This document shows, piece by piece, positions 27,195-35,245 of a stretch of 64,000 nt of DNA. A model generated the notes under the pieces. The model ran no database searches and was not told the origin of the DNA. It saw nothing but the letters and a program-made list of their open reading frames with translations. A program made the position numbers and the translations under genes. Positions within the stretch are counted from its first letter, which is position 1. Each line of letters begins with the position of its first letter. The stretch lies in contig JANQLS010000023.1 of assembly GCA_028280485.1 (NCBI GenBank), forward strand, positions 41,013-105,012, in the 5' to 3' direction. Source of the stretch: Planctomycetota bacterium. Its GTDB lineage: Bacteria > Planctomycetota > UBA8108 > JACQVS01.

Positions 27195-29429
27195 TCAATC
27201 TTTCCGATACAAGAACGCATCGCTTGAAATCAATGAGGCGATCAACGCCTTCATACTTCCACCACTTTCCACATAGGCCTTATCGGCAGCGATCAAAGTG
27301 GGAGAATCATCGAGAGTTTCATTGCGCCCCATCCAGTAACGAAACGCGTGCCGAACGAAGACTTGTCGCACATGGGAACTCACCGAAAGCTTGTTCATAA
27401 GTTCGAGGGCATCATCGACTGGTCCGTCGAGTTCGGCCACTCCACTTTGAACGATTCCCCCCGATGAATCCACCTCCACTTCAGTTTTATTGTCGCGTAG
27501 GAGTTCATTTTTTCGGAACCTGCCCACATCATCGTACATTTCAAAGGCAAATCCCAAAGGATTCATTTTGGAGTGACACTTCTGACAGTAGGTGTCACCG
27601 GTTTTATTAAACCGCTCCCTCAACGACTTGTCGGGATCTGCGGGTACTACGGCATCGACAGTAATGGGCAAATCCGGTATCACCCCACCCAATAAATGTT
27701 CGTAGACCCACTTCCCTCTTCTTACGGGATCGTTGTCAAAATTGGTAGAATGAGCCGTCAACCAACTGGGCTGAGTGAGAATTCCCGCACGTTGCCCGGT
27801 GAGTTTCATGACGTAGCGTTGATTGTTACGATTTTTCTCACCACTGATAATATTTTTAGTTCGGACTTCTTTTTGAGTCACGTTGTAAGAAGAAATCGTC
27901 TCCCATCCTGGTCGCGCAGGCACGTGACGAATGTAAGCGATATCCGTTGAAAGCAGTTGCTTAAGAACATCTTTATCTTCTTTAAGAATGTGAAGGATCA
28001 AAAGGTCGGTATCTCGGATCAAGTCACTAGGGCGGGGCTTGTGACCGACGTGCCGAGTACCATCCTTAAAGACATCGGTGGCTCCCTGGTATCCAAAATA
28101 CTCTTGGAAAAAGCGAAGCACGCGCTCTGCTTTTCCTCTCCTTTTGGTGGTCCCGATAATCGCAGAATCGTAAATCCGTTCGACGTGAGCTTTGATCACT
28201 TTGGGATCACTGAGTTTTTCCCCGGCGAGATCCTTCATGATTTCTCTATCAGGTCCGGCATCGGTGAGGGCATAACCCAAGGCGTAAGCAATCTCAGCTG
28301 AGCTCAACATCCTTCGACCATCGGGTAATTTCTTCCCGAGTCCCATCTCCATCCGATAGATCGATTCTGGCATGAGCAAGATGGAGGTCATGGTGATCTG
28401 CAAGCCCGTCTGATTCCCATATTCAGTGATGCTTTTCTCAAGGCGCACTGACATTCGAGTGATGTCTTCGGTTTCAGGATTACGCCTTAATGCCGCTTTC
28501 AATACCCGCGTGACTGCCTCGTCTCTTTCTTCCACTGTAGGCACTTCAGGAGCATAAGCAATTCGCCAATAGACATTTCTCTTTAATTGGTGGAGCTTAT
28601 TCGATGGCCTTTTTCGATCCTTCTCAAAATCAGTAGCTACGTTTCTCTCTAAGTTTTTCTGCGTGCGTTCTAACTTTTTCTTAAGCCCCTCGTTCTCGGG
28701 ATTCTTCGCCAGTTGTTCCTCTTGGGATTTAACTTCAAGTTGAAGGCTTCGTCTCTTCGTGAGGATTTGTTTTTTCCAACTCTGATCTTGAATTTTCAAC
28801 TCGGCTTCCGATGGTCCGATTAAACGTTCCACCTCAGCCTTGGCTTTAAGGATCAAGAGTTCGATCGTCGGCTTATCCACACTCCACATATGAGCGTAGT
28901 CTTTAAAGCCCTCAGCTTGAGATAAACTGAATGGGCTACTTTGGCCATCGATGTAAGGGCTGATACGCCAAATACGAGGTCGAGAATAGGAGGGACCTTT
29001 GTGCTCACCGCTGAAAAGTTCTTTGTGATCGACATAGTTTCCATACTTGGGAGCGGAACGCAGCAACTCGATCGGATTGCCCGCCAAACGGAACTGATTT
29101 TTTATACCAGAGATGAGCTGGGCCCGTTCTTCATGACTGGGTTGATCACGATCCTTAGGTGGCATTTCACCGGTCTCAAGTTGAAGGAGGACAGCCAGCC
29201 AGCGTCGGCTCTCTTCTGCCGATTTAAAATCCATTTCGATGTCGTGAAGAGTGGTGTTTCCCTTTTGCCTCTTGGCTCCATGGCAGGTCGTGCAGTTCTC
29301 TTTGAAAAACTGTTTTGCTTGTGACTTGAACTTAGAGGCGGATAGACCCTTCTCAGCAATGAGGGTGTGTGAGCTCAAAACAAAGAAGCTCATCGTGACT
29401 AAGAATATGATCTTGGTTTTTGCGATCAT
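27195..29429 (-). CDS. Planctomycete cytochrome c / DUF1592-DUF1588-DUF1585 protein, second copy
   Basis: A 744-residue exported paralogue of the protein at 15071. A signal peptide precedes the first haem domain with CTTCH and TGEMPPKDRD. The DUF1592 region has SILLMPESIYRMEMGLGKKL and ILHILKEDKDVLKQLLSTD. DUF1588 has AGILTQPSWLTAHSTNFDND, PVRRGKWVYEHLLGG and the second haem motif CQKCH with KMNPLGFAFEMYDDVGRFR. DUF1585 has VRHAFRYWMGRNETLDDSP and IAADKAYVESGGSM. A coiled-coil insert lies at ~195-285 (KSQEEQLAKNPENEGLKKKL), before DUF1592, not at the C-terminal position used in the other copy. It is the first gene of a two-gene unit with the DUF1552 protein. Periplasmic redox role inferred. 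Confidence 0.93.
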   Translation of the reverse strand: MIAKTKIIFLVTMSFFVLSSHTLIAEKGLSASKFKSQAKQFFKENCTTCHGAKRQKGNTTLHDIEMDFKSAEESRRWLAVLLQLETGEMPPKDRDQPSHEERAQLISGIKNQFRLAGNPIELLRSAPKYGNYVDHKELFSGEHKGPSYSRPRIWRISPYIDGQSSPFSLSQAEGFKDYAHMWSVDKPTIELLILKAKAEVERLIGPSEAELKIQDQSWKKQILTKRRSLQLEVKSQEEQLAKNPENEGLKKKLERTQKNLERNVATDFEKDRKRPSNKLHQLKRNVYWRIAYAPEVPTVEERDEAVTRVLKAALRRNPETEDITRMSVRLEKSITEYGNQTGLQITMTSILLMPESIYRMEMGLGKKLPDGRRMLSSAEIAYALGYALTDAGPDREIMKDLAGEKLSDPKVIKAHVERIYDSAIIGTTKRRGKAERVLRFFQEYFGYQGATDVFKDGTRHVGHKPRPSDLIRDTDLLILHILKEDKDVLKQLLSTDIAYIRHVPARPGWETISSYNVTQKEVRTKNIISGEKNRNNQRYVMKLTGQRAGILTQPSWLTAHSTNFDNDPVRRGKWVYEHLLGGVIPDLPITVDAVVPADPDKSLRERFNKTGDTYCQKCHSKMNPLGFAFEMYDDVGRFRKNELLRDNKTEVEVDSSGGIVQSGVAELDGPVDDALELMNKLSVSSHVRQVFVRHAFRYWMGRNETLDDSPTLIAADKAYVESGGSMKALIASLISSDAFLYRKD

Positions 29430-29510
29430 TCGTTAATGCATTATGGATTGTGATTTATTGATTCATCAGTGATCAATTATATCTCTACAATCACAATGTT
29501 TAAAGCCCAT

Positions 29511-29583
29511 TAACTAGCCCGAAGCGCTAGCGAGGGGCCAACTCAATTAATCATGGCCTCTCGCTAGCGCTTCGGGCTAGTTA
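29511..29583. repeat. 30-bp-stem hairpin, GCCCGAAGC...TAGCGAGGG family, copy 2
   Basis: Arms 29511-29540 and 29554-29583 are complementary at 29 of 30 positions around a 13-base AT-rich loop. Each arm contains AGCCCGAAGCGCTAGCGAG. It shares its core with the repeat at 10043-10179. It lies 28 bases beyond the stop of the PQQ protein at 29612 (minus strand) and 81 bases upstream of the cytochrome gene. It would form an extremely stable RNA hairpin able to end transcription of the PQQ gene, although no long T-run follows. Confidence 0.8.
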
Positions 29584-29611
29584 GGATAGTTACTCAAATA
29601 AGGGATTTAAT

Positions 29612-31009
29612 TTATTTCTTCTCAATACAATAAAGATGACCTTTACTTCTCAAAAAGATTTGGTTCCCGACGATAGCGGGTGAAGCGTCGATACCTTCAT
29701 CGAGTTGATTCGTGGCGACGATTTCCATATCCTTTTTCGTATCGAGAACAACGGTCGTTCCGTCCCTACCCACAACATAGATCTTTCCGTTAGCACCAAC
29801 GGGAGAGGCGTATACACTTCGAAGGCCATCAATTCTTTTTTCACTGACGACAGCTTTCCCCGTTTTAGCATCAAGGCAACTCAAAACTCCGGTGTTACCC
29901 TTAAAGAAGTAGATTTTTTCTCCGTAAAGAATCGCCGAAGGTACATAGGAAGTCCCCCGAGAATGATCCCAAGCCATCGCCTTCGAATTTGTGACATCTC
30001 CCTTGGCCTTAGCGTATTGAACAGCTTGGAGCTTACTTCCACGAAAGCCACTCATAAGGTAGATCAATCCGTGACCGACCACGGGAGTTGGAATCACATT
30101 GCCGGTTTGTCCCGTACACTTCCAGATGGTGGATCCATCTTTGATGTCATAAGCGACTGCACTATTCGTCCCGTTGACAACAACTTGAGTCTTGCCCCCA
30201 GCCTCAACGAAGACCGGAGTGACCCACGAAGTTTTTTCGTCTCGTTCTTTTTTCCAAATAGGGTCGCCCGTGTTTTTATTGAGAGCGAGGATGAAGGATT
30301 GGCCTTCATGATCCCAGTTGATGATTAATGTGTCTCCGTGAAGTGCGGGAGATGTTCCTTCACCGAAACCATTTCTGGTCGACATATCACCAAAATCTTT
30401 CGACCATTTAAGTTCACCGTTCAGATCGTAACAATAAGTACCCCGTGAACCGAAGTGAACAAAGAGGAGCTTGCCATCGGTAACAGGCGAAGAGGATGAA
30501 TATCCGTGATCCCGGTGATGCCCTTCGTGAGGAACGGCTTTATTAGCCGTCTTTCGCCAGATCTCTTCTCCCGTTTTTTTATTTAAGCAAAGAACTACGA
30601 ACTCATGGTATTCCGTTGGAGCTGAGCGACGACCGAAGCCACCTCTTCGTCGGCCCCCTCTTCGCCTGCGCTCATCTCGTTCTTGGGATTGGGTGCGAGC
30701 AGTCGGAGTGCTTTTACCTTTTTCACCCGTATTGATCGCGGTGGTCAGGTAGATCCGATCTCCCCAAATGATGGGAGTGGAATGACCCGAACCCGGCACC
30801 TTAATCTTCCACTTAATGTTCTTTTTCTCATTCCATTCCGTAGGAGGTTGGGCTCCCTCCACCACACCGGTGAGGCTGGTTCCTCGCCAGGAGGGCCAGT
30901 TTTTATCTTGAGCTGTGGACGTATTCCAAGAACTGATCGAGAATAAAATCAAAGCTACGCTCAGTGAGCGAAAGCTATTCTGAGAGCTGAAACGTGCTGA
31001 AATTGACAT
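29612..31009 (-). CDS. Secreted PQQ-like beta-propeller protein
   Basis: A 465-residue protein with a signal peptide (~1-34, ending STAQD). The family start NWPSWRGTSLTGVVEG is typical of planctomycete PQQ-binding-like proteins. Propeller blades follow: CLNKKTGEEIWRKT, CYDLNGELKWSKDFG, ALNKNTGDPIWKKE, AYDIKDGSTIWKC, CLDAKTGKAVVSEK, VLDTKKDMEIVA. A low-complexity Arg/Gly insert (RRRRGGRRRGGFGRR) lies near residues 112-128, probably an exposed flexible loop. It lacks the catalytic residues of quinoprotein dehydrogenases, so a scaffold or BamB-like role is as likely as an enzyme. It is a single gene, bounded downstream by the strong hairpin at 29511-29583 and divergent from the lipoprotein gene at 31207. 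Confidence 0.9.
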   Translation of the reverse strand: MSISARFSSQNSFRSLSVALILFSISSWNTSTAQDKNWPSWRGTSLTGVVEGAQPPTEWNEKKNIKWKIKVPGSGHSTPIIWGDRIYLTTAINTGEKGKSTPTARTQSQERDERRRRGGRRRGGFGRRSAPTEYHEFVVLCLNKKTGEEIWRKTANKAVPHEGHHRDHGYSSSSPVTDGKLLFVHFGSRGTYCYDLNGELKWSKDFGDMSTRNGFGEGTSPALHGDTLIINWDHEGQSFILALNKNTGDPIWKKERDEKTSWVTPVFVEAGGKTQVVVNGTNSAVAYDIKDGSTIWKCTGQTGNVIPTPVVGHGLIYLMSGFRGSKLQAVQYAKAKGDVTNSKAMAWDHSRGTSYVPSAILYGEKIYFFKGNTGVLSCLDAKTGKAVVSEKRIDGLRSVYASPVGANGKIYVVGRDGTTVVLDTKKDMEIVATNQLDEGIDASPAIVGNQIFLRSKGHLYCIEKK

Positions 31010-31206
31010 GCTGTCGTCCTGTATTTCACTTTGTTAAATGCGGTAACCTAAGACACTTAAGGAAGTGTCCGCATGTTCTTTAGGGAAGGCTACCTTTTCT
31101 TAAAATTCAATGATCCCATGATTGATACTATCTGAATATCACCGACACCCTATACTGAAACCCAGTTTAAGAGGCCTGGTTTCAATCTCTTTTCAACAAT
31201 ACTTAA

Positions 31207-31863
31207 ATGATGAACCTAATTAAATCTTCGATCCTGATCCTGATAATCTCCAGTCTACTTTCAATCCTATCGTCTTGTTCCAAAGCGCCCGAGTTAGACC
31301 CTAAGGAAGCAATTAACCAAAGCTTTAATTCTTTCAAGGAGGTGGTGAAGACTAATGACTGGGCGGAAATGGTCAATTGGATGACTCAGGAAACTCAGGA
31401 TACCACAGTAACTTTAAGCCTAATATTTGGGGTCCAGTCCCCTCAAAAAATGAAAACCGGACTACAGGGAACGAATCCAAATCCTGAATTTACGAAGGTC
31501 ATGAAAAATTACTCCAATGAGATCGATCAAATTCTAAAGAAGCACAAGCTCACTCATGAAGATTTTAAAACGAATGAGGTTTTCCCAACGGAAGATGAGA
31601 TAAAGGCGATTTCCAAGAAAATTAAAGACAAAGGCTCATTTGCCAACGATCTCTTTAAAGCATCTCTAAAGCTTTCTAATCCTCAAACAGCAAACCAAAA
31701 CATGTTTTCAATGTGGAAGGATGCCAGTCTTTCTGATTTAAAAATAGATGGCGATCAAGCTTCAGCAAAACTCAATATCATGAATATGAAACCACCGATA
31801 TCGTTCAAAAAAGTAAACGGTGAATGGTTGATCCACATGCCTCAACCAGCAATCCCGAACTGA
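31207..31863 (+). CDS. Predicted lipoprotein
   Basis: A 218-residue protein with a lipoprotein signal: hydrophobic IKSSILILIISSLLSILSS followed by Cys24, giving a lipobox. The mature part is helical and Lys/Asp-rich (EAINQSFNSFKEVVKTNDWAEMVNWM), then ends with strands DLKIDGDQASAKLNIMN and VNGEWLIHMPQP. This resembles the NTF2-like/DUF4878-type lipoproteins that end in a 'kvdGeWkI' strand; the match is only suggestive. It converges on the first SUMF1-like gene with a 48-base gap. A small stem (GAAACC...GGTTTC, 31157-31183) lies just upstream of the start. Function unknown. Confidence 0.83.
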   Translation: MMNLIKSSILILIISSLLSILSSCSKAPELDPKEAINQSFNSFKEVVKTNDWAEMVNWMTQETQDTTVTLSLIFGVQSPQKMKTGLQGTNPNPEFTKVMKNYSNEIDQILKKHKLTHEDFKTNEVFPTEDEIKAISKKIKDKGSFANDLFKASLKLSNPQTANQNMFSMWKDASLSDLKIDGDQASAKLNIMNMKPPISFKKVNGEWLIHMPQPAIPN

Positions 31864-31911
31864 GACTTAAAATTTCCGACACTTAAAGGATAGATACGTA
31901 GCTTTAAGATC

Positions 31912-32814
31912 TTACTGCTGAGCAGAATCCCTCGACCGCCAAACCGGACGAAGACCAAAACTACCACCGGGAAATCTACGATTCTCATCGTGGCGACGAG
32001 CTGAGCGACAATCCCCGGCACGAGCACCGTAGGAGCCACCCCGTAAAACGGCCGCATGAAATTCTTTGGTATTGACCGGATCTTTTTTAGTGGCCTCTTC
32101 CGTTGAATAAAAATCCATTTGGTAATAATCGATACACCACTCCCATAGATTCCCGTGCATATGATGCAGCCCGAAGCCATTGGACTCCATAGAGTCGACG
32201 GGGACGGTTTTCCGGCGATAGTTTCCCTTTGGCTCTCCTTTTAAAGGATAGTCACCATTGAAGTTCACCTGATCCGTATTGATGGTCTTTCCAAATGAAA
32301 ATGGCGTTTGAGTTCCCGCACGACAAGCATATTCCCATTGGGCTTCCGTGGGCACGGAGAGACCCGTTTTCTCGCAGAACTCTTTACAATTTTTATAAGT
32401 CACGGCTTGGATAGGAAGATTTTTCCCTTTGAAGTTTGACCAGTTAAATCCCATCACCTTTTCCCAGACTTCTTGGCTCACTTCATACTTGGCGATTAAA
32501 AACGGGCTCACTTCGACTTCATGAACAGGACTCTCATCTCCTTCATAACGTCCCACTTCATCGGCCTCACTTCCCATCATGAATTTTCCACCCGGCAATG
32601 AAACGAACACGAGCCCCGTTTTTTTGTGTTTGTATTCGGGGTAACCTTGATTGTTCTTTCCAAGGCTATCAAAGTGCTCACGGAGTTCATACCAATATTG
32701 AATTTGATCGAGATAAACGATGGGGATTCCACCGAGAACCCCAAGTAAAATGAGCCCCGTAATCAAAAGGATCCACTTTCCCTTCTTGTTGGATTTAGTT
32801 TTAGATTCCATCAT
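31912..32814 (-). CDS. Membrane-anchored SUMF1-domain protein (third of three)
   Basis: A 300-residue protein. A basic N-terminus and one membrane anchor (WILLITGLILLGVLGGIPIVY) are followed by HFDSLGKNNQGYPEYKHKKT, which recurs in its two neighbours. The SUMF1 (formylglycine-generating-enzyme-like) domain then runs from LVFVSLPGGKFMMGS to the end: VPTEAQWEYACRAGTQTPFS, GLHHMHGNLWEWCIDYY, AVLRGGSYGARAGDCRSARR, GSFGLRPVW. Where true FGE has two active-site cysteines after RGGS, only the second (DCRSA) is present; the first is Ala. A sulfatase-activating function is therefore unlikely, and a scaffolding or ligand-binding use of the fold is more probable. It lies 11 bases or more downstream of its paralogue. 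Confidence 0.9.
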   Translation of the reverse strand: MMESKTKSNKKGKWILLITGLILLGVLGGIPIVYLDQIQYWYELREHFDSLGKNNQGYPEYKHKKTGLVFVSLPGGKFMMGSEADEVGRYEGDESPVHEVEVSPFLIAKYEVSQEVWEKVMGFNWSNFKGKNLPIQAVTYKNCKEFCEKTGLSVPTEAQWEYACRAGTQTPFSFGKTINTDQVNFNGDYPLKGEPKGNYRRKTVPVDSMESNGFGLHHMHGNLWEWCIDYYQMDFYSTEEATKKDPVNTKEFHAAVLRGGSYGARAGDCRSARRHDENRRFPGGSFGLRPVWRSRDSAQQ

Positions 32815-32825
32815 GTTGCTAAAGA

Positions 32826-33695
32826 TTAAGGGCTCCGTTTGTTAAAAAGCCATACGGGGCGAAATCCCCGTCCCGAGGCGCGGATCGCTGGGTCGTCACA
32901 TTCGCTTCGATCGGCAGAACGACAACGTTCAATTCTATCGTAGTAAGCACCTCCTCTTAGAAACCTGAAATAAGAGCCAGACGTAACCAGAGGATCGGTT
33001 TGTTTCGACTTTCGCTTCTTGAAGAGATGGGGATCCCAAACATCGTCACACCACTCGGCAACATTCCCGTGCATATCATGAATCCCAAAACCATTGGGTG
33101 ATTTTTCCCCTACTGGGTGAGGCATGCTGCCCGAGTTCTTATTGTGCCAACCATAGCTGACAAATTTCGATACTTCATTTCCGAATGAAAATCGAGTGCT
33201 TGCTCCCCCTCGACAAGCGTATTCCCATTGGGCTTCTGTGGGAAGAGAGAGCCCTAAGGTCTCACTAAATTTCTTTGCTTCTGCCCATCGGACCTTTTCC
33301 AAAGGTATATTGTCTCCATTATGCTTCGAAGCTACGCGTGACGGTTCCCCCATAATCCTATTCCAATCCGCGTGCGTCACTTCATACTTAGCGATCAAGA
33401 AGGGACTCAAGCTCACTTCATGCTGCGGAAACTCATTTTTGTGGGCCATTGAATCCGACTTAGGACTCCCCATGAGAAAGGTCCCTCCCGGTAAGGAAAC
33501 AAATATGAGCCCAGTTTTTCGGTGTTTGTATTCAGTGTAACCCTGCTCGTTTTTTCCCAAACTTTCAAACTCTTGGTTCATTTGATACCAAAAGAAAAAA
33601 TCATCTCGAAACAGCCCACCCGTCACCATCAGCAGCAGGAGAAGGAAGAATCCTGCTATCCATACAACTCGCTTACCTTTTTTTGCCTTCTTCAT
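32826..33695 (-). CDS. Membrane-anchored SUMF1-domain protein (second of three)
   Basis: A 289-residue paralogue of its neighbours. A TTG at 33713 would add six residues; the ATG at 33695 is preferred because it opens a typical anchor (KKAKKGKRVVWIAGFFLLLL). The shared block EFESLGKNEQGYTEYKHRKT precedes the SUMF1 domain: LIFVSLPGGTFLMGSPKSDS, LPTEAQWEYACRGGASTRFS, GIHDMHGNVAEWCDDVWDP, RFLRGGAYYDRIERCRSADR, GRGFRPVW. The first FGE catalytic Cys position is Asp; the second (RCRSA) is kept. So it probably lacks copper-dependent oxidase activity. Part of a minus-strand tandem triplet; the gap on its 5' side is filled by the large repeat element. Confidence 0.9.
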   Translation of the reverse strand: MKKAKKGKRVVWIAGFFLLLLLMVTGGLFRDDFFFWYQMNQEFESLGKNEQGYTEYKHRKTGLIFVSLPGGTFLMGSPKSDSMAHKNEFPQHEVSLSPFLIAKYEVTHADWNRIMGEPSRVASKHNGDNIPLEKVRWAEAKKFSETLGLSLPTEAQWEYACRGGASTRFSFGNEVSKFVSYGWHNKNSGSMPHPVGEKSPNGFGIHDMHGNVAEWCDDVWDPHLFKKRKSKQTDPLVTSGSYFRFLRGGAYYDRIERCRSADRSECDDPAIRASGRGFRPVWLFNKRSP

Positions 33696-33719
33696 TCTAT
33701 GGATCGTCAACAATCTTAT

Positions 33720-33878
33720 TTAGTTCCTGTTGATTAAACAGGAACTAAGCCGAGTTGGGATCAACTCGGCCGCGGACATTGGCTCGCAGAGCCTATGTTC
33801 AGCGGAGTGAAAGCAAATCGGAGATTTGCTGGAACGGTTGAAACGTGCTCCATAGGAGCAAGTTTCAACAGAAACTAA
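33720..33878. mobile_element. Multi-hairpin MITE-like repeat element, copy A
   Basis: A 159-base non-coding element with 14-base terminal inverted repeats, TTAGTTCCTGTTGA (33720-33733) and TCAACAGAAACTAA (33865-33878, one mismatch). Inside are four successive stems: GCCGAGTTG/CAACTCGGC (33749-33770), ACATTGGCTC/GAGCCTATGT (33777-33799), AGCAAATC/GATTTGCT (33812-33830) and TTGAAAC.TGCTCC/GGAGCA.GTTTCAA (33838-33868). A reverse-oriented copy ends the window (63859-64000). Between copies, the second and fourth stems differ by paired changes that keep the helix. There is no ORF, so it would need a transposase in trans. Its right end overlaps the stop codon of the SUMF1-like gene at 33875. Confidence 0.75.
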
Positions 33879-34747
33879 TTAGGGTTTGGTTTACGCATAG
33901 GCCAAACTGGGCGAATGCCGCGACCCGGACCACGAATTCCAATATCATCAAATTCTCTTCTATATGCTGACCGGCATTCATCAGAATCATTGTAGTAAGC
34001 ACCACCCCGAAGTTGGCGGTTGGCAGATTTCGAGTCTTTAACAGGATTTTTCATTTTTGAAGCGGGCTTCGAATAGAACTTTCTATCCATTGCATCTTCA
34101 CACCATTCCGAGACGTTGCCGTACATATCATAGAGCCCGAATGCATTGGGTCGCTTTTTACCAACGGGATGAGTACGACGTTGAGCGTTTTTGCGATACC
34201 AAGCATAATGCTTGAGATCAGCAGCATCGTTTCCAAAGGAGTATCGGGTCGTCGAACCTGCCCGACAGGCATACTCCCATTGGGCCTCAGTTGGCAAAGC
34301 CAACAACGCCTTCCTACAGAATTGCGTGCCATCCGCCCAGGAAGCGCCAGAAATAGGGAGTCCTTCTTTCATATTTCCAGCCGATTGGGGCGTCCATTTC
34401 GAAATGACCGTGTTCCATTCTTTTTGAGTAAGCTCGTATTTGGCAATCAGAAATGGACTCAAAGTCACTTTGTGCTGAGGCTTTTCCTCTTCATTAGCCT
34501 TTGAATCGCTGTCGGGGCTCCCCATCTGAAACGTTCCTCCAGGGAGGGAAACAAACACGATCCCAGTAGTTCGATGCCGATATTCAGAGTACCCTTGATC
34601 GTTTTTTCCGAGGCTATCGAACTCCTCTCGAATCTCGAGCCAAAATTGAATCTGAGTCAAATTTGTTCCTATGATGACGACCACAAGCAGGATAAGAACG
34701 AATCCCGTGGTCAGAAAAATGAGCTTCCCATGCTTCTTGGATTTCAT
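33875..34747 (-). CDS. Membrane-anchored SUMF1-domain protein (first of three)
   Basis: A 290-residue protein with a basic N-terminus and one anchor (LIFLTTGFVLILLVVVIIGT), then the block EFDSLGKNDQGYSEYRHRTT shared with its paralogues. SUMF1 domain: IVFVSLPGGTFQMGSPDSDS, LPTEAQWEYACRAGSTTRYS, GLYDMYGNVSEWCEDAMD, RQLRGGAYYNDSDECRSAYR, GRGIRPVW. The first FGE active-site Cys is Asn here; the second (ECRSA) is kept. Its TAG stop (33875-33877) lies inside the terminal repeat of the repeat element, so the element's arrival probably set the present C-terminus (…KPNPN). It is upstream-most in the minus-strand triplet. Confidence 0.9.
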   Translation of the reverse strand: MKSKKHGKLIFLTTGFVLILLVVVIIGTNLTQIQFWLEIREEFDSLGKNDQGYSEYRHRTTGIVFVSLPGGTFQMGSPDSDSKANEEEKPQHKVTLSPFLIAKYELTQKEWNTVISKWTPQSAGNMKEGLPISGASWADGTQFCRKALLALPTEAQWEYACRAGSTTRYSFGNDAADLKHYAWYRKNAQRRTHPVGKKRPNAFGLYDMYGNVSEWCEDAMDRKFYSKPASKMKNPVKDSKSANRQLRGGAYYNDSDECRSAYRREFDDIGIRGPGRGIRPVWPMRKPNPN

Positions 34748-34990
34748 AGATGAAGACTGTTAATATAAAATGAAGTGGCATAGCTTTGAAACTATAGGTG
34801 ATTGTGTTCATCCCTCAAGAACACTCATAAATCTACCTAGACTTCTTTAGTCGAAGAACTTTATTTACCTAGTACCCAGAAAAAGTCTTATTCTTCAAAA
34901 AAATTGAAATTTCTGGATTCATATTCGACTGATTCTGGCTAGTATAGAAGAAGTCCAACTAACCCCTGTCCTCCACCCCCAATAATTCTT

Positions 34991-35239
34991 ATGCTTTATT
35001 CTATTCTTGCTCAATCAGGTTCCGAATCGAGTGGATTCGATTGGAATGCCCTTTCTCGTATCGAAATCATTGTTCCCCTGGCCGGCTGTTTAGTTGGAGC
35101 CATTGCCATTGTGGCAGTAATTTGGGCGAAATCGATAAAAGACCAACGAATCATTGAACTCAAGAGATCGATGGTGGAACAAGGGATGAGTGCAGAGGAG
35201 ATTGAGCGAGTGATTCAAGCGGGAGAAAATCCAAATTAA
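34991..35239 (+). CDS. Small single-pass membrane protein
   Basis: An 82-residue protein with one membrane segment at ~30-50 (IIVPLAGCLVGAIAIVAVIW) and a charged C-terminal tail, RSMVEQGMSAEEIERVIQAG. Tails of this type (E-QGMSAEEIE-V) recur, from memory, in small planctomycete membrane proteins, where they look like a short helix for protein contact. The start of the next gene follows after 6 bases, so the two form a unit. Function unknown. Confidence 0.8.
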   Translation: MLYSILAQSGSESSGFDWNALSRIEIIVPLAGCLVGAIAIVAVIWAKSIKDQRIIELKRSMVEQGMSAEEIERVIQAGENPN

Positions 35240-35245
35240 AGTTAC

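Noticed and set aside
31157..31183. Small GAAACC/GGTTTC stem upstream of the lipoprotein gene, considered as tRNA or riboswitch
   Set aside because: Only 8 paired bases with a bulge, no cloverleaf or known aptamer features.
31912..34747. SUMF1 triplet as the formylglycine-generating enzymes for the sulfatases
   Set aside because: All three lack the first of the two active-site cysteines, so the simple functional link is not supported.
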